This document shows positions 10,669 to 20,393 of a stretch of 64,000 bases of DNA, piece after piece (within the stretch, counting starts at the first letter, position 1; every line of letters begins with the position of its first letter). Both the position numbers and the translations under genes were made by a program. Origin of the DNA: Aquimarina longa SW024 (GTDB taxonomy: Bacteria; Bacteroidota; Bacteroidia; Flavobacteriales; Flavobacteriaceae); contig NZ_KQ474104.1 of the NCBI RefSeq assembly GCF_001401755.1, positions 179,885-243,884 on the forward strand, read 5' to 3'. The notes under the pieces are model-generated. The model saw only the letters and a program-made list of their open reading frames with translations, was not told the origin of the DNA and made no database searches.

Positions 10669-11151
10669 AGTGATATATTTAAATATTGATTAATTTTTAC
10701 TTTACAAAATTGACTAATCTCACTCAAAAATAACACCCTGTTTTCAGTGAAATCATCTAATTTTATAACCAAAGTCCTTTACCTATTCTAATATATAGAA
10801 ATCAGTCCTTAAACTTCTTTGTATCCTCTAAAAGTATTAATCCTTTTTATATTTTACACACTATTATAGCTTTATTTTTTTATATATCTAATTGAGTAAG
10901 AAAATATAAGGTTAAATAATTTTATCTACTTTAAAACTTAGTAATGTGTTAGGTTTTGATTAAAATCTAACACATTACTATAAATTATTATCATAATAAC
11001 TCAACACCATATAAAAAATGCAACGTTAAATTATTCATAATTTTTAGTATTCTATACCAATAATCAACTCGAATCATTTTTCGAAACAGTAAAACTATAT
11101 TCATCCTTCAAAAAGCTCTGGATGATATCGTTTTTATATAAATTGAATAAA
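10669..11151. other. intergenic stretch with one strong hairpin
   Basis: No open frame on either strand has protein-like composition. The only structure seen is the inverted repeat at 10939-10980. Confidence 0.6.
10939..10980. repeat. long inverted repeat / hairpin
   Basis: A 14-bp perfect stem (TAGTAATGTGTTAG at 10939-10952 with its complement at 10967-10980) extends inward by a G-T pair and four A-T pairs to a 4-base loop. No T-run follows on either side, so it is not a standard terminator. It lies about 170 bp beyond the real terminator of the DUF6503 gene. Confidence 0.6.
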
Positions 11152-11181
11152 AAAAGTCATCAATATAGATTGATGACTTTT
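11152..11181 (-). terminator. terminator of DUF6503 lipoprotein gene
   Basis: A 13-bp perfect stem (11152-11164 with 11169-11181) has a 4-base loop (ATAG) and ends in A/T pairs that give a T-tract on the minus strand. It lies just after the stop at 11199. Confidence 0.8.
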
Positions 11182-11198
11182 ATGAATTTAAAATATCT

Positions 11199-11996
11199 TT
11201 ATATCGTTTTATCTTTTTCTAATACAGTTTTTTGAAATAATGAGGGAAGTGGTTTTTCTTTACTTACACTAGCATTTACAAAATTTCTTTCGCCTTTAAT
11301 TTCTCCAACTACACCATCTTTATACTCTCTCCATTTTAGTGTTTTAGGAAATAATAGTCCATCTATATTCTCCCAATCAGCATATTCAATCAAACTTATT
11401 TTTTTACTCTCTTCTTTACTAAAAAAAGTAACCGTATAGGCAAGATATTTCATCTTACCTGATACTTTATCATAGTACAAAAAATAATTATCTTTTGGTG
11501 AATCTCCTACTCCATCATCATAGGACACTTTATAGCCTAAATATGAACTATTTTCTACTTTAAGATCTTCTACTTTTTCATACGAAATCCCATCATCTCC
11601 TAAAACAAAAGGCATTGCATAAAAATAAAACATAAGATTATGATAAAAACGAGGGTTGCCATTAAAATATGTAGAATCTTGTTCTAACCAAGCCTCTTCA
11701 CCATCAAAACCTAAAATAAACTGATCTGTTTCTATACGTGCATGACGAGTTTTAAGATCTATAGTATGCTTTTCATTCCCTTCTGGTTTAACCATCTCAA
11801 AAATCAAAGTATTCATTTGATCAAAAGCTTTGATACCACCATGAGCATTAAAAACTGCTGCAATATCTTTAGGAAAATCATTAGATCGATCTAGTATCGT
11901 TTCTTCTTTAATCTGAGTTTTTTTTTCAGATGTTGTTTCTTGTTTACAGGATATTACAGTAGTAATTAAAAGTAATCCTATGAGTAGGTTTTTCAT
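11199..11996 (-). CDS. DUF6503 family lipoprotein
   Basis: I chose the ATG at 11996 because it gives a clean lipoprotein signal peptide (MKNLLIGLLLITTVISC, lipid-attachment Cys17). An ATG three codons upstream (12005) is also possible. The mature part contains FNAHGGIKAFDQMNTL, DLKTRHARIETDQF and LGFDGEEAW, which match the DUF6503 family of Bacteroidota. The fold is probably LolA/LppX-like, and the role is unknown. It is a single-gene unit with its own terminator. Confidence 0.82.
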   Translation of the reverse strand: MKNLLIGLLLITTVISCKQETTSEKKTQIKEETILDRSNDFPKDIAAVFNAHGGIKAFDQMNTLIFEMVKPEGNEKHTIDLKTRHARIETDQFILGFDGEEAWLEQDSTYFNGNPRFYHNLMFYFYAMPFVLGDDGISYEKVEDLKVENSSYLGYKVSYDDGVGDSPKDNYFLYYDKVSGKMKYLAYTVTFFSKEESKKISLIEYADWENIDGLLFPKTLKWREYKDGVVGEIKGERNFVNASVSKEKPLPSLFQKTVLEKDKTI

Positions 11997-12005
11997 GATC
12001 AACAT

Positions 12006-12667
12006 TCTTATAATGAGTTAATTTTACAAACTATAGTCGCATTATCTAAATAACCTTACAACAATAGTTTATCATTTTTTTAATTTCCTCTGATTCATAA
12101 ACATGATCTATAATGCCATTGTTGAATAGAGTCATAATTAGAAGCGCTTCCTTTGGAAATAGGTATTAAATAATTAGTCATATCTGATTCCGAAATTATC
12201 CTTCACAGAAACCCTATTCTTCTATTTAGTTTCATATTCTGTCGTATACTCAATATATTTTTTAGTCTTATCTTGTAGTTATTATATTTCTTCAAGAACT
12301 GATTCTATTAACATAAATTGTACCGTATGGATAATCTTATTCCAAACTCGAAAAATAGCTGAATCTATCTTCATTTCGTTCTCCTTTAATGAAAACTAGT
12401 TTTTATTGAGCTATATATGATCTCTGGTATAGCAATAGGAATAAAATTTATTTTCATTTACCAACTTACTCAAATGAATTAAAAACAATATAATTCACAA
12501 ACTTTTAGGATAACAGTATTCTAAAAATTGAGACAATATAATCATCTCTCTTTTTATCATTTTATTTTACTTCATTTGGCTATAAAGGAAAATAAAGTCA
12601 CAAAAAGTAATATGTAAATTTGTTTCTATAAACCATTATTAAAGAAAGAGTAATAGATAAAAAGTAG
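12006..12667. other. 660-bp stretch without an intact gene
   Basis: It holds only one short candidate frame on the minus strand (12282-12374), described separately. The rest is AT-rich sequence with scattered stops on both strands. No hairpin of terminator quality was seen. Confidence 0.5.
12282..12374 (-). pseudogene. possible gene remnant, 30 codons with good RBS
   Basis: A purine-rich AAAGGAGAA lies 5-6 bases before ATG at 12374. The frame reads MKIDSAIFRVWNKIIH and then stops at 12282-12284 with two adjacent TAA codons. The same frame continues as protein-like sequence (DKTKKYIEYTTEYETK) interrupted by further stops. This suggests a decayed gene, but I cannot assign a family and chance is possible. 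Confidence 0.3.
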
Positions 12668-13939
12668 TTAAGTTTTTTGTTTTTTCTTTTTTGCTGCTGG
12701 AAAAAGTACGTTATTCAGGATCAAACGATATCCAGGTGAGTTAGGATGTAACTCCAGTTCGGTTTTCGGATCTCCTACTCTATGGGTATAATCTTCAGGA
12801 TCGTGCCCTCCATAAAATGTAAAAAAACCTTTTCCTTTAATTCCGTGTATATAACGTGCTTCTGAATTGGTTTTATTCTCACCAAGTATTAATACATTAG
12901 ATTTAATCTCATTAGGATTATATGCTGTTGTTTGTCCCATAAATCCTTTTACTAAAGCAGTGTGATTTTGGCAAAGCATTGTTGGAATTGGGTCCCACTT
13001 CGCAGAAAAATCCATAAGTGTAAAATAATCTGTAGTCTTAGTAATTCTACGTTTTCTAGTCATATCTATAGAAGAAAACTCATAAACATTGGGACTCCGT
13101 TCTAAAGTGAAATTTTTAAAAGCAAAAGTTTTATTGTAATCTATTTTTGATTGATACCCTGGTTCACTAGGATCTCCATCAAACATTGGTTCACAAATAT
13201 CTACTCCTTCTGCTGCCAATGCTATCTCAAAACTATCTGTAGCACTACACATGGCAAACATAAATCCACCTCCTACAACGTAATCTCGGATTTTTAAAGC
13301 TACTCCTAGTTTTTCTTGTGAAACCTTCTGATATCCTAGTGATTTTGCTAGTTTTTCTGCAGATGCTTTTTCTCTAATATACCAAGGTGTAGCTCTATAG
13401 GAGGCATAGAACTTACCATACTGCCCTGTAAAATCTTCATGATGTAAATGTAACCAATCATACAAAATAAGGTTATCTTCTAGTACTTCTTTATCATAAA
13501 TAGTTTTATAAGGGATTTCTGCAAAGGTTAACACCATAGTAACTGCATCATCCCACGGTTGATTCCCTTTAGGAGAATATACTGCTATCTTTGGCGCTTT
13601 TTCTAAGACTACAGCTTCCATATTCTGTGATGGACTACTAATCTCTTCTAAAATCTCATTAGTTTCAGCATCGCTAAGCACTTCATAAGAAACTCCTCGA
13701 ATAGTACATTCTTTCCTAATACCTTCTGTATCGGGTAAAAGAAAAGATCCTCCTCTATAATTTAATAACCATTTTACTTTAAGATCTTTACTTAACGTCC
13801 AGTATGTAATCCCATAAGCTTTTAAATGATTTTGCTGCCCCTCGGCATCCATAGGCACTAATACATAAGAAGCATAGGACTGTAATGTTCCTAAAAGGAA
13901 TAATGCAATTATAATTGGTTTTACTACTTTCTTATACAT
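12668..13939 (-). CDS. exported protein conventionally named 'asparagine synthetase B'
   Basis: The frame is open from 14002, inside dnaB, but ATG at 13939 gives a signal peptide (MYKKVVKPIIIALFLLG...SYA) and starts 29 bases after the dnaB stop. That yields 423 residues. The mature protein (NYRGGSFLLPD, DWLHLHHEDFTGQYGKFY, GGGFMFAMCSATDSF, FFTFYGGHDPEDY) matches a conserved Bacteroidota family that databases call asparagine synthetase B. I see no N-terminal Cys nucleophile, glutaminase domain or SGGxDS pyrophosphatase loop, and the protein is exported, so that name is not supported. The GGG...CSATD and YGGHDPE segments suggest a class-I-glutaminase-like or trehalose-utilisation-like fold, but this is uncertain. 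Confidence 0.8.
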   Translation of the reverse strand: MYKKVVKPIIIALFLLGTLQSYASYVLVPMDAEGQQNHLKAYGITYWTLSKDLKVKWLLNYRGGSFLLPDTEGIRKECTIRGVSYEVLSDAETNEILEEISSPSQNMEAVVLEKAPKIAVYSPKGNQPWDDAVTMVLTFAEIPYKTIYDKEVLEDNLILYDWLHLHHEDFTGQYGKFYASYRATPWYIREKASAEKLAKSLGYQKVSQEKLGVALKIRDYVVGGGFMFAMCSATDSFEIALAAEGVDICEPMFDGDPSEPGYQSKIDYNKTFAFKNFTLERSPNVYEFSSIDMTRKRRITKTTDYFTLMDFSAKWDPIPTMLCQNHTALVKGFMGQTTAYNPNEIKSNVLILGENKTNSEARYIHGIKGKGFFTFYGGHDPEDYTHRVGDPKTELELHPNSPGYRLILNNVLFPAAKKKKQKT

Positions 13940-13967
13940 TAAGAAAAATTGAAAAACTGGTTTTTTC

Positions 13968-15512
13968 TTAGAACGGTACTTCGTCATCATCATTAGAATC
14001 ATTTATGCTACTCCCAAAAGCTTCATCGGCACTAGGAAGATGACTTGTATTAAGCGATTCTTCTTCATTACCATCATTCATTTTAGAATGATACTCAAAA
14101 GGAGTATTAAAATCATCTAAGTTATCAAATTTACCTAAGTGTCCAATGAATTTTAACCTAATATTCTCTAAACCACCATTACGGTGTTTTGCTACTATGA
14201 ATTCTCCTTGTCCTTGGGTAGGAGATCTTTCTTCGTCATCCCACTCATCTATTTTATAATATTCAGGTCTAAAGATAAATGCAACTATATCTGCATCCTG
14301 CTCGATTGCTCCAGATTCACGCAGATCACTAAGTAATGGTCTTTTACTCCCTCCACGAGTTTCTACCGCACGAGATAACTGAGATAAAGCAATTACAGGA
14401 ATATTCAATTCTTTTGCTAAGGCTTTTAGGTTACGAGAAATCGTAGAAATTTCTTGTTCACGGTTTCCATTTTTACCACTTCCTCCTGCAGTCATTAATT
14501 GAAGATAATCAATAACAATCATTCTAATACCATGCTGTGATGCAAGACGACGTGCTTTTGCTCGTAAATCAAAAATAGATAATGAAGGTGTATCATCAAT
14601 AAATAGAGGTGCTTTCTCTAGATCTTTTACTTTTACATTAAGCTGTTCCCACTCATGTTTTTCTAGTTTACCTGTACGTAATTTTTCTGAAGAAAGTCCT
14701 GTTTCTGAAGAAATTAAACGTGTAATCAATTGAACCGAGGACATCTCTAAAGAGAAAAAGGCTACAGGAATATTACTCCCTACCGCCATATTTCTAGCCA
14801 TTGATAGGGTTAAGGCTGTTTTACCCATACCAGGACGTGCTGCTACAATGATTAAATCACTAGGTTGCCATCCAGAAGTGAGTTTATCCAATTTATCAAA
14901 ACCAGATGGAACTCCACTCATCCCTTCTTTGTTTGATATCTCCTGTATCTTTTTCTTTGCTTGTATAACCAAATTCTGGGCTGACTCTGTAGATCGTTTT
15001 ATATTTCCTTGAGTAACCTCATAGAGTCTAGATTCTGCCATATCCAAAAGATCAAAAACATCTGCAGTTTCATCATAAGATTCTTCGATAATTTCATTCG
15101 AAATTTTAATCAAACTTCGCTGTATATATTTCTGAAGAATAATCCTTGCATGAAACTCTATATGTGCAGAAGACGCTATTTTTTGGGTTAATTGTACTAA
15201 ATAATAATCCCCCCCAGCTAGTTCTAATTTCGAATCTTTTTTTAATTGAGTAGAAACCGTTAATAAGTCTATTGGTTCAGAGTTTTCGAAGAGTTTAAAT
15301 ATTGCTTCGAAGATATATTGATGTGCTTCTCTATAAAAGACATCAGGATTAAGTATGTCAATAATTTCATCGACTCCTTTCTTATCAATCATCATTGCTC
15401 CGAGAACAACTTCTTCTAAATCAACGGCTTGAGGAGGTATTTTTCCTTTCTCAAGCGAAATTACGTTCCCCCGACCATAATTTTTTTGTTGAGTTTTTTG
15501 TACTTTTTCCAT
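13968..15512 (-). CDS. dnaB: replicative DNA helicase DnaB
   Basis: DnaB is the hexameric 5'-3' helicase at the replication fork. The 514-residue protein has the N-terminal primase-interaction domain (about 28-130), linker helix and RecA-type ATPase. Walker A is ARPGMGKT (225-232), Walker B is MIVIDYLQLM, and SQLSRAVE plus a late arginine finger region (IFRPEYY) are present. No intein interrupts the usual sites. The C-terminus is an acidic tail ending DDDEVPF, similar to the SSB C-terminal tip. The gene is read toward the 'asparagine synthetase B' gene, 29 bases away, so they may be co-transcribed. Confidence 0.97.
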   Translation of the reverse strand: MEKVQKTQQKNYGRGNVISLEKGKIPPQAVDLEEVVLGAMMIDKKGVDEIIDILNPDVFYREAHQYIFEAIFKLFENSEPIDLLTVSTQLKKDSKLELAGGDYYLVQLTQKIASSAHIEFHARIILQKYIQRSLIKISNEIIEESYDETADVFDLLDMAESRLYEVTQGNIKRSTESAQNLVIQAKKKIQEISNKEGMSGVPSGFDKLDKLTSGWQPSDLIIVAARPGMGKTALTLSMARNMAVGSNIPVAFFSLEMSSVQLITRLISSETGLSSEKLRTGKLEKHEWEQLNVKVKDLEKAPLFIDDTPSLSIFDLRAKARRLASQHGIRMIVIDYLQLMTAGGSGKNGNREQEISTISRNLKALAKELNIPVIALSQLSRAVETRGGSKRPLLSDLRESGAIEQDADIVAFIFRPEYYKIDEWDDEERSPTQGQGEFIVAKHRNGGLENIRLKFIGHLGKFDNLDDFNTPFEYHSKMNDGNEEESLNTSHLPSADEAFGSSINDSNDDDEVPF

Positions 15513-15624
15513 GACTGCGAATGTAAAAAAATTGTAAAGAGATGTATCTAAATATAAAGATACGAATGTTCACTAGTCTTCAACAAATGAACTGTTAATA
15601 ACTTAAATTTATTGTTAATAAGCA

Positions 15625-15656
15625 TAAAAAAATCTGAAACCGTAAGCTTCAGATTC
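15625..15656 (-). terminator. terminator after accA
   Basis: An 8-bp stem AATCTGAA (15631-15638) pairs with TTCAGATT (15648-15655) around a 9-base loop. A seven-base T-run on the minus strand follows (A-run ending at 15632). Confidence 0.65.
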
Positions 15657-15681
15657 AGTTAGTAAGTGGTTTTTTTAGGGT

Positions 15682-16635
15682 TTAATCTTTATAGACCCCC
15701 ATATTTGCATATTTATCCATTCGCTTTTCGATCAATTCTTCTGGTGATAAGTTTTTTAATTCCTCAAACGAAGCCAGAATTCTATCTCTTACTTCTTCAA
15801 AAGTAGCTTTTCTATCACTATGAGCGCCTCCTAATGGTTCTTTAACAATTTCATCGACTACCTTATGCTTCACACTGTCTTTTGCAGTAAGTTTTAATGC
15901 TTCTGCTGCTTGTTCTTTCTGCTCCCAGCTTCTCCATAAAATAGAAGAGCAGTTTTCTGGAGAAATTACAGAATACCATGCATTTTCTAACATTAATACT
16001 TTATCTCCCACTCCAATTCCTAGGGCTCCACCGCTAGCTCCTTCTCCTATTATGATAACTATAACAGGAACTTTAAGGCGTGTCATTTCTAGTATATTAC
16101 GTGCAATTGCTTCTCCTTGCCCGCGTTCTTCAGCTTCTAATCCTGGATAAGCCCCTGGAGTATCTATAAAACTTACTACAGGAATATTGAATTTCTCTGC
16201 GCTTTTCATTAAACGAAGCGCTTTACGATATCCTTCGGGATTTGCCATTCCAAAATTACGATACTGTCTGGTCTTAGTATTATATCCTTTCTGTTGACCT
16301 ACAAACATAAAGCTCTGGTTGCCTATTTTTCCTAATCCTCCAATCATTGCTTTATCGTCACGAACATTTCGATCTCCATGCAATTCTAAGAAAGATTCTC
16401 CACAAATCGCATCTATATAATCCAGAGTATATGGTCTCGATGGATGCCTTGATAGCTGAACACGCTGCCAAGGTGTAAGATTTTTGTATATTTCTTTTTT
16501 GGTTTCTTTTAGTTTTTTTTCAATTTGTTTGCAAGTGTCAGTAACATCTACTTCACTTTCTTCTCCTATAGCGCAAGCTTTTTCAAATTGCTCTTCAAGC
16601 TCCTTAATGGGAAGTTCAAAATCTAAATATTCCAT
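15682..16635 (-). CDS. accA: acetyl-CoA carboxylase carboxyltransferase subunit alpha
   Basis: AccA pairs with AccD to transfer the carboxyl group from carboxybiotin to acetyl-CoA, the first step of fatty-acid synthesis. The 317-residue length is standard. The N-terminal helical region is followed by the crotonase-like carboxyltransferase fold. Characteristic segments are PGAYPGLEAEERGQGEAIA, GEGASGGALGIGVGDKV and the AWYSVISPENCSSILWR block. A terminator follows its stop, and it lies 50 bases downstream of the EamA transporter gene. Confidence 0.97.
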   Translation of the reverse strand: MEYLDFELPIKELEEQFEKACAIGEESEVDVTDTCKQIEKKLKETKKEIYKNLTPWQRVQLSRHPSRPYTLDYIDAICGESFLELHGDRNVRDDKAMIGGLGKIGNQSFMFVGQQKGYNTKTRQYRNFGMANPEGYRKALRLMKSAEKFNIPVVSFIDTPGAYPGLEAEERGQGEAIARNILEMTRLKVPVIVIIIGEGASGGALGIGVGDKVLMLENAWYSVISPENCSSILWRSWEQKEQAAEALKLTAKDSVKHKVVDEIVKEPLGGAHSDRKATFEEVRDRILASFEELKNLSPEELIEKRMDKYANMGVYKD

Positions 16636-16685
16636 ATCAAGAATATATTTTAATTAACTAGGGTTAGCCGACAAATATAAAAACT

Positions 16686-17618
16686 TTACTTCGTAATGTT
16701 ATGTAAAGTTTCTTCTCTTTTTGTTTTTTTAGCATTTTTAAATATTCCGTTCAGAATTACTGTGCTCAAAATGATGAGTGCACCATAGTAAAACTGAGAG
16801 GTCATTTTTTCTGCTTCTCCAAAAATTAAAAATGCTAACACTATCCCATACACTGGTTCTAAATTAGTTGTTAGCATTACTGTATAAGGGCTTAAATACT
16901 TCATTACTTGTACCGATCCTATAAAAGCATATGCTGTACAAACTGATGCTAATACTATAATAAATAACCAGTCCGATGTCGATAATTGAAAGAATGAGGT
17001 TGTAAAACCATCTGTTTCCGTTCCAAAGAAAGTTACTGCCAGTAAATAAACAGTTACAACTCCTACTCCGCTCAAAAGTTCATAAAAAGAAATCATCGAT
17101 GGATTGTATTCTGTTGCCATTTTTCCATTAATTAAAGAAAAAACAGATGATAAAAATGCTGAAGATAGCGCGTATAGAATACCCATGAGATAATCTCCTT
17201 CTACTTTAAATATGATATATAATCCCAAAATAACAATACCTCCAAAAACAACTTCATACCATATCATCTTCCTCTTATAAAAAATTGGTTCTAAAATCGA
17301 AGTAAAAAAGGCTCCTGTAGATAACATCGCTAATGTTATTGATATATTAGAGACTTTTATTGCTGCAAAAAATGTAATCCAATGTAGTGCAATAATAACT
17401 CCTGCTAGAAAAAGTGTAAAAAATAATCTTCTAGAAACTCTTAATTTTATATTCTTGAAATATATATAACTATAGATAAACCCTGAAGCTAATAGCATTC
17501 TATACCAGACTAACGGTAATGCTTCGATAGAGATTAGTTCTCCTAAAATTGCTGTAAACCCCCATACAAATACTATAAAGTGTAAGTGTAAATAGTTTTT
17601 AAATTTAACGTTTGGCAT
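16686..17618 (-). CDS. EamA/DMT-family inner-membrane transporter
   Basis: The 310-residue protein has about ten predicted membrane helices in two EamA repeats (about 8-140 and 150-295), the usual DMT architecture. The second repeat shows the typical TTNLEPVYGIVLAFLIFGE block. Substrates of this family are small metabolites such as amino acids, and the substrate here cannot be read from sequence. The start overlaps the last bases of the LptF/G permease gene by 14 bases, so translation is probably coupled. Confidence 0.88.
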   Translation of the reverse strand: MPNVKFKNYLHLHFIVFVWGFTAILGELISIEALPLVWYRMLLASGFIYSYIYFKNIKLRVSRRLFFTLFLAGVIIALHWITFFAAIKVSNISITLAMLSTGAFFTSILEPIFYKRKMIWYEVVFGGIVILGLYIIFKVEGDYLMGILYALSSAFLSSVFSLINGKMATEYNPSMISFYELLSGVGVVTVYLLAVTFFGTETDGFTTSFFQLSTSDWLFIIVLASVCTAYAFIGSVQVMKYLSPYTVMLTTNLEPVYGIVLAFLIFGEAEKMTSQFYYGALIILSTVILNGIFKNAKKTKREETLHNITK

Positions 17619-18675
17619 TATATAAAAGATAAATAGCTAAAATCCCAAAAGATATATTAGGAAACCATACTGCAACTATAGGAGGGAAATCTGATTGATT
17701 AGCTAATGTCCCTAATACTTTATCAAAAAAGATAAAAACAAATGCTAATGAAATCCCTACGGCGAGATTAACTCCCATACCTCCTCTTCTTTTCATAGAA
17801 GAAACAGCAACTCCTATTACAGTAAGAATAAATGCAGAAACAGGTATACTCCATCGTTTATATGCTACTACTTTATATCTGTTGATATCAGAGGATCCTC
17901 TTTTACTTTCTTTTTCTATAAATTTACTCAACTCTACATAATTGAGTGTTTCTGCAACATAAGTAACAGGAGTAAATTCATCTATATTAAAAGGTAATAC
18001 GGTGTCTTTTGTTGTTGCTTTTTCTATAATATCTTTGTCATCTAATATTGTACGTTTTACATAGTTTTTTAACTCATAAATACTATCCTTAAATATAATT
18101 TCTCTGGCAGATATTTTTGTTTTTAATTTATTACCATTAAAATATTCTAATGTAAAATATGTTGCTGATTTTTCTAAAGGTCTAAAATTATTTGCATATA
18201 AATACATACTATCATTAAGCTGTCGGTATACATTTTTAGTCTCCTGTATTTTTTTACCTTTCTTAAGATAAGAATATTTAAATTCATTAAACCCTTGGCT
18301 TGCTTTTGGAGCTAAAAACAACCCCATAGCTAATGCTGATAGACAAATAATAATCGCACCGATCATATATGGTCTAAGAAATCTCCAAAAAGAAACTCCA
18401 GAGCTTAAAAAAGCAATAATTTCTGTTTTATTTGCTAGTTTAGAAGTAAACCAAATTACTGATAAAAACACAAAAAGAGGAAATAATAAATTAGCAAAAT
18501 AAATAGTAAAATTTAAATAGTATCCTGCCACTATATCTATAGGCACTTGATGCTCTAGCATATTATCTATCTTTTCTGAAAGATCTACTATTATTCCTAT
18601 AGGAATAAATAATAAAATCATCATAAAAAATGTTCCTAGATATCTTTTTAGTATATACCAGTCTAATATTTTCAT
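17605..18675 (-). CDS. LptF/LptG-family permease (lipopolysaccharide export)
   Basis: The protein has 356 residues from ATG at 18675; a GTG nine bases upstream is less likely. Membrane segments lie near residues 10-32, 50-75 and 95-118, and three more occur in the last 100 residues. A periplasmic beta-jellyroll domain (about 120-260) sits between them. That is the LptF/G layout for moving LPS from the inner membrane to the Lpt bridge together with LptB. The KRWSIPVSAFILTVIGVAVS segment is typical. It is immediately downstream of tgt, an arrangement I recall from other flavobacteria. Confidence 0.9.
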   Translation of the reverse strand: MKILDWYILKRYLGTFFMMILLFIPIGIIVDLSEKIDNMLEHQVPIDIVAGYYLNFTIYFANLLFPLFVFLSVIWFTSKLANKTEIIAFLSSGVSFWRFLRPYMIGAIIICLSALAMGLFLAPKASQGFNEFKYSYLKKGKKIQETKNVYRQLNDSMYLYANNFRPLEKSATYFTLEYFNGNKLKTKISAREIIFKDSIYELKNYVKRTILDDKDIIEKATTKDTVLPFNIDEFTPVTYVAETLNYVELSKFIEKESKRGSSDINRYKVVAYKRWSIPVSAFILTVIGVAVSSMKRRGGMGVNLAVGISLAFVFIFFDKVLGTLANQSDFPPIVAVWFPNISFGILAIYLLYNAKR

Positions 18676-18758
18676 AAAAATCACTCTAAATTCAAAATCC
18701 TATCTTTAGTTATCAATTGATCAAAGATCACTCCATAGGATTTAAATAATCTTAGTTT

Positions 18759-19889
18759 TTACAATCTTTTATCCATTTGTTTAACCATCATATTTTTCCA
18801 AGAGGTAAAATCCCCTGCTAATATATGCTTTCTCGCTTCTCTAACCAACCATAAGTAAAAACCTAAATTATGTATGGTTGCTATTTGTTTACCTAATAAT
18901 TCATTTACTGAAAAAAGATGTTTCAAATATGCTTTTGAATACTCCGTATCAACAAAGGTGATTCCCATTTCGTCAATTGGAGAAAAATCATCTGCCCATT
19001 TTTTATTTTTCATATTAATAGTTCCATGTGCAGTAAATAACATACCATTACGAGCATTTCGTGTTGGCATTACACAATCAAACATATCTACTCCTAACGC
19101 TATATTTTCTAAAATATTAATCGGTGTTCCTACCCCCATTAAATATCTTGGTTTATCTTCTGGCAAAATAGTTGTCACTACTTCTGTCATAGCATACATT
19201 TCTTCTGCTGGTTCTCCTACAGATAGCCCTCCTATTGCATTCCCTACTGCTCCTGCATTTGCAATATACTCTGCTGACTGTTTTCTAAGATCTTTATAAG
19301 TACTTCCTTGTACTATTGGAAAAAAAGCTTGATCATACCCATACTTAACCGGAATTTTATTTAGATGTTGCATGCATCGATCTAACCACCTATGTGTCAT
19401 ATGCATGCTTCTCTTGGCATAATTATAGTCACAAGGGTATGGTGTACATTCATCAAATGCCATTATAATATCCGCTCCAATTGTACGTTGGATTTCCATT
19501 ACATTTTCTGGAGTAAATACATGATAAGAACCATCTATATGAGATTTAAACTTCACTCCTTCTTCCTTAATTTTACGATTAGCAGATAGAGAATACACCT
19601 GATACCCACCGCTATCGGTAAGGATATTACGATCCCAGTTCATAAACTTATGTAAACCTCCTGCTTTTTCTAGAATAGGAGTCTGAGGTCTCAAATATAA
19701 ATGATATGTATTTCCTAATATAATATCTGGATTGATATCTTCTTTCAGCTCCCTCTGATGCACCCCTTTTACAGTAGCTACTGTACCTACTGGCATAAAA
19801 ATCGGTGTTTCTATAACACCATGATCTGTAGTTATTTTTCCTGCCCGAGCACTACTTTCCGGGTCTTTAGACAAAAGGTCAAATTGCAT
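18759..19889 (-). CDS. tgt: tRNA-guanosine(34) transglycosylase (queuine synthesis)
   Basis: Tgt exchanges guanine-34 for preQ1 in tRNAs for Asp, Asn, His and Tyr. I chose ATG at 19889 (376 residues; MQFDLLSKDP), because the in-frame start 36 bases upstream has no family counterpart. The catalytic nucleophile region is LTDSGGYQV, the second Asp is in IIMAFDECTPYP, GGLSVGEP is the substrate loop, and VDMFDCVMPTRNARNGMLFT is the conserved block. The family's Cys-Cys-Cys-His zinc site is degenerate here, as in other Bacteroidota Tgt proteins: the late segment lacks the usual CxCxxC. Confidence 0.94.
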   Translation of the reverse strand: MQFDLLSKDPESSARAGKITTDHGVIETPIFMPVGTVATVKGVHQRELKEDINPDIILGNTYHLYLRPQTPILEKAGGLHKFMNWDRNILTDSGGYQVYSLSANRKIKEEGVKFKSHIDGSYHVFTPENVMEIQRTIGADIIMAFDECTPYPCDYNYAKRSMHMTHRWLDRCMQHLNKIPVKYGYDQAFFPIVQGSTYKDLRKQSAEYIANAGAVGNAIGGLSVGEPAEEMYAMTEVVTTILPEDKPRYLMGVGTPINILENIALGVDMFDCVMPTRNARNGMLFTAHGTINMKNKKWADDFSPIDEMGITFVDTEYSKAYLKHLFSVNELLGKQIATIHNLGFYLWLVREARKHILAGDFTSWKNMMVKQMDKRL

Positions 19890-19909
19890 AATTATTGTTT
19901 GATCAAGCG

Positions 19910-19930
19910 CAAAGATAACTAACAAATTTA
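19910..19930 (-). promoter_or_regulatory. candidate Bacteroidota promoter of tgt
   Basis: On the minus strand TATCTTTG (19917-19910) and TAAATTTG (19930-19923) both match the TAnnTTTG -7 element of Bacteroidota. They lie 20-35 bases before the chosen ATG. No convincing -33 TTTG was found, so this is tentative. Confidence 0.45.
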
Positions 19931-20393
19931 AGTTGTGGGACTATAGTCTTTTTTTTGTGTTATAACTCCCTACATCAATAATTAGATAAAATCTCTTTTA
20001 AGCTTTGATGTATTACAAATTATATTAAAATGTTACATATTAAAAGTGACAGTAAAAACAGTTGATTTTCTTCATGGATTACTCGTATTGAAAAAAAAAG
20101 AAGTATCAATTCTATTATGATAAAAATCAAGAAAGAGTTTGTATATATCTAAAAAAGCATGTTTTTAAAGACATAAACACCTATTGATCAGTTGTTTAAA
20201 TAAATTTTTGCATTATTCTTAATTATCCCCCTTATTTTTCTTTACTCTATCAATATCATTATCAATAAATTAAAAAAAAATAAACTTTCTGTTATTAACC
20301 TCTGGATTTTAATTAAAAGCCTCTTTTACATTTTGCTACCGTATGCAAAACCTGTATTTTTGGATTTTTAAATCTAAGATAACAAATACTGTA
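19931..20393. other. intergenic stretch between divergent tgt and transketolase
   Basis: About 460 bp of AT-rich sequence with stops in all frames. It should hold both divergent promoters. I see no conserved RNA or repeat. Confidence 0.5.
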
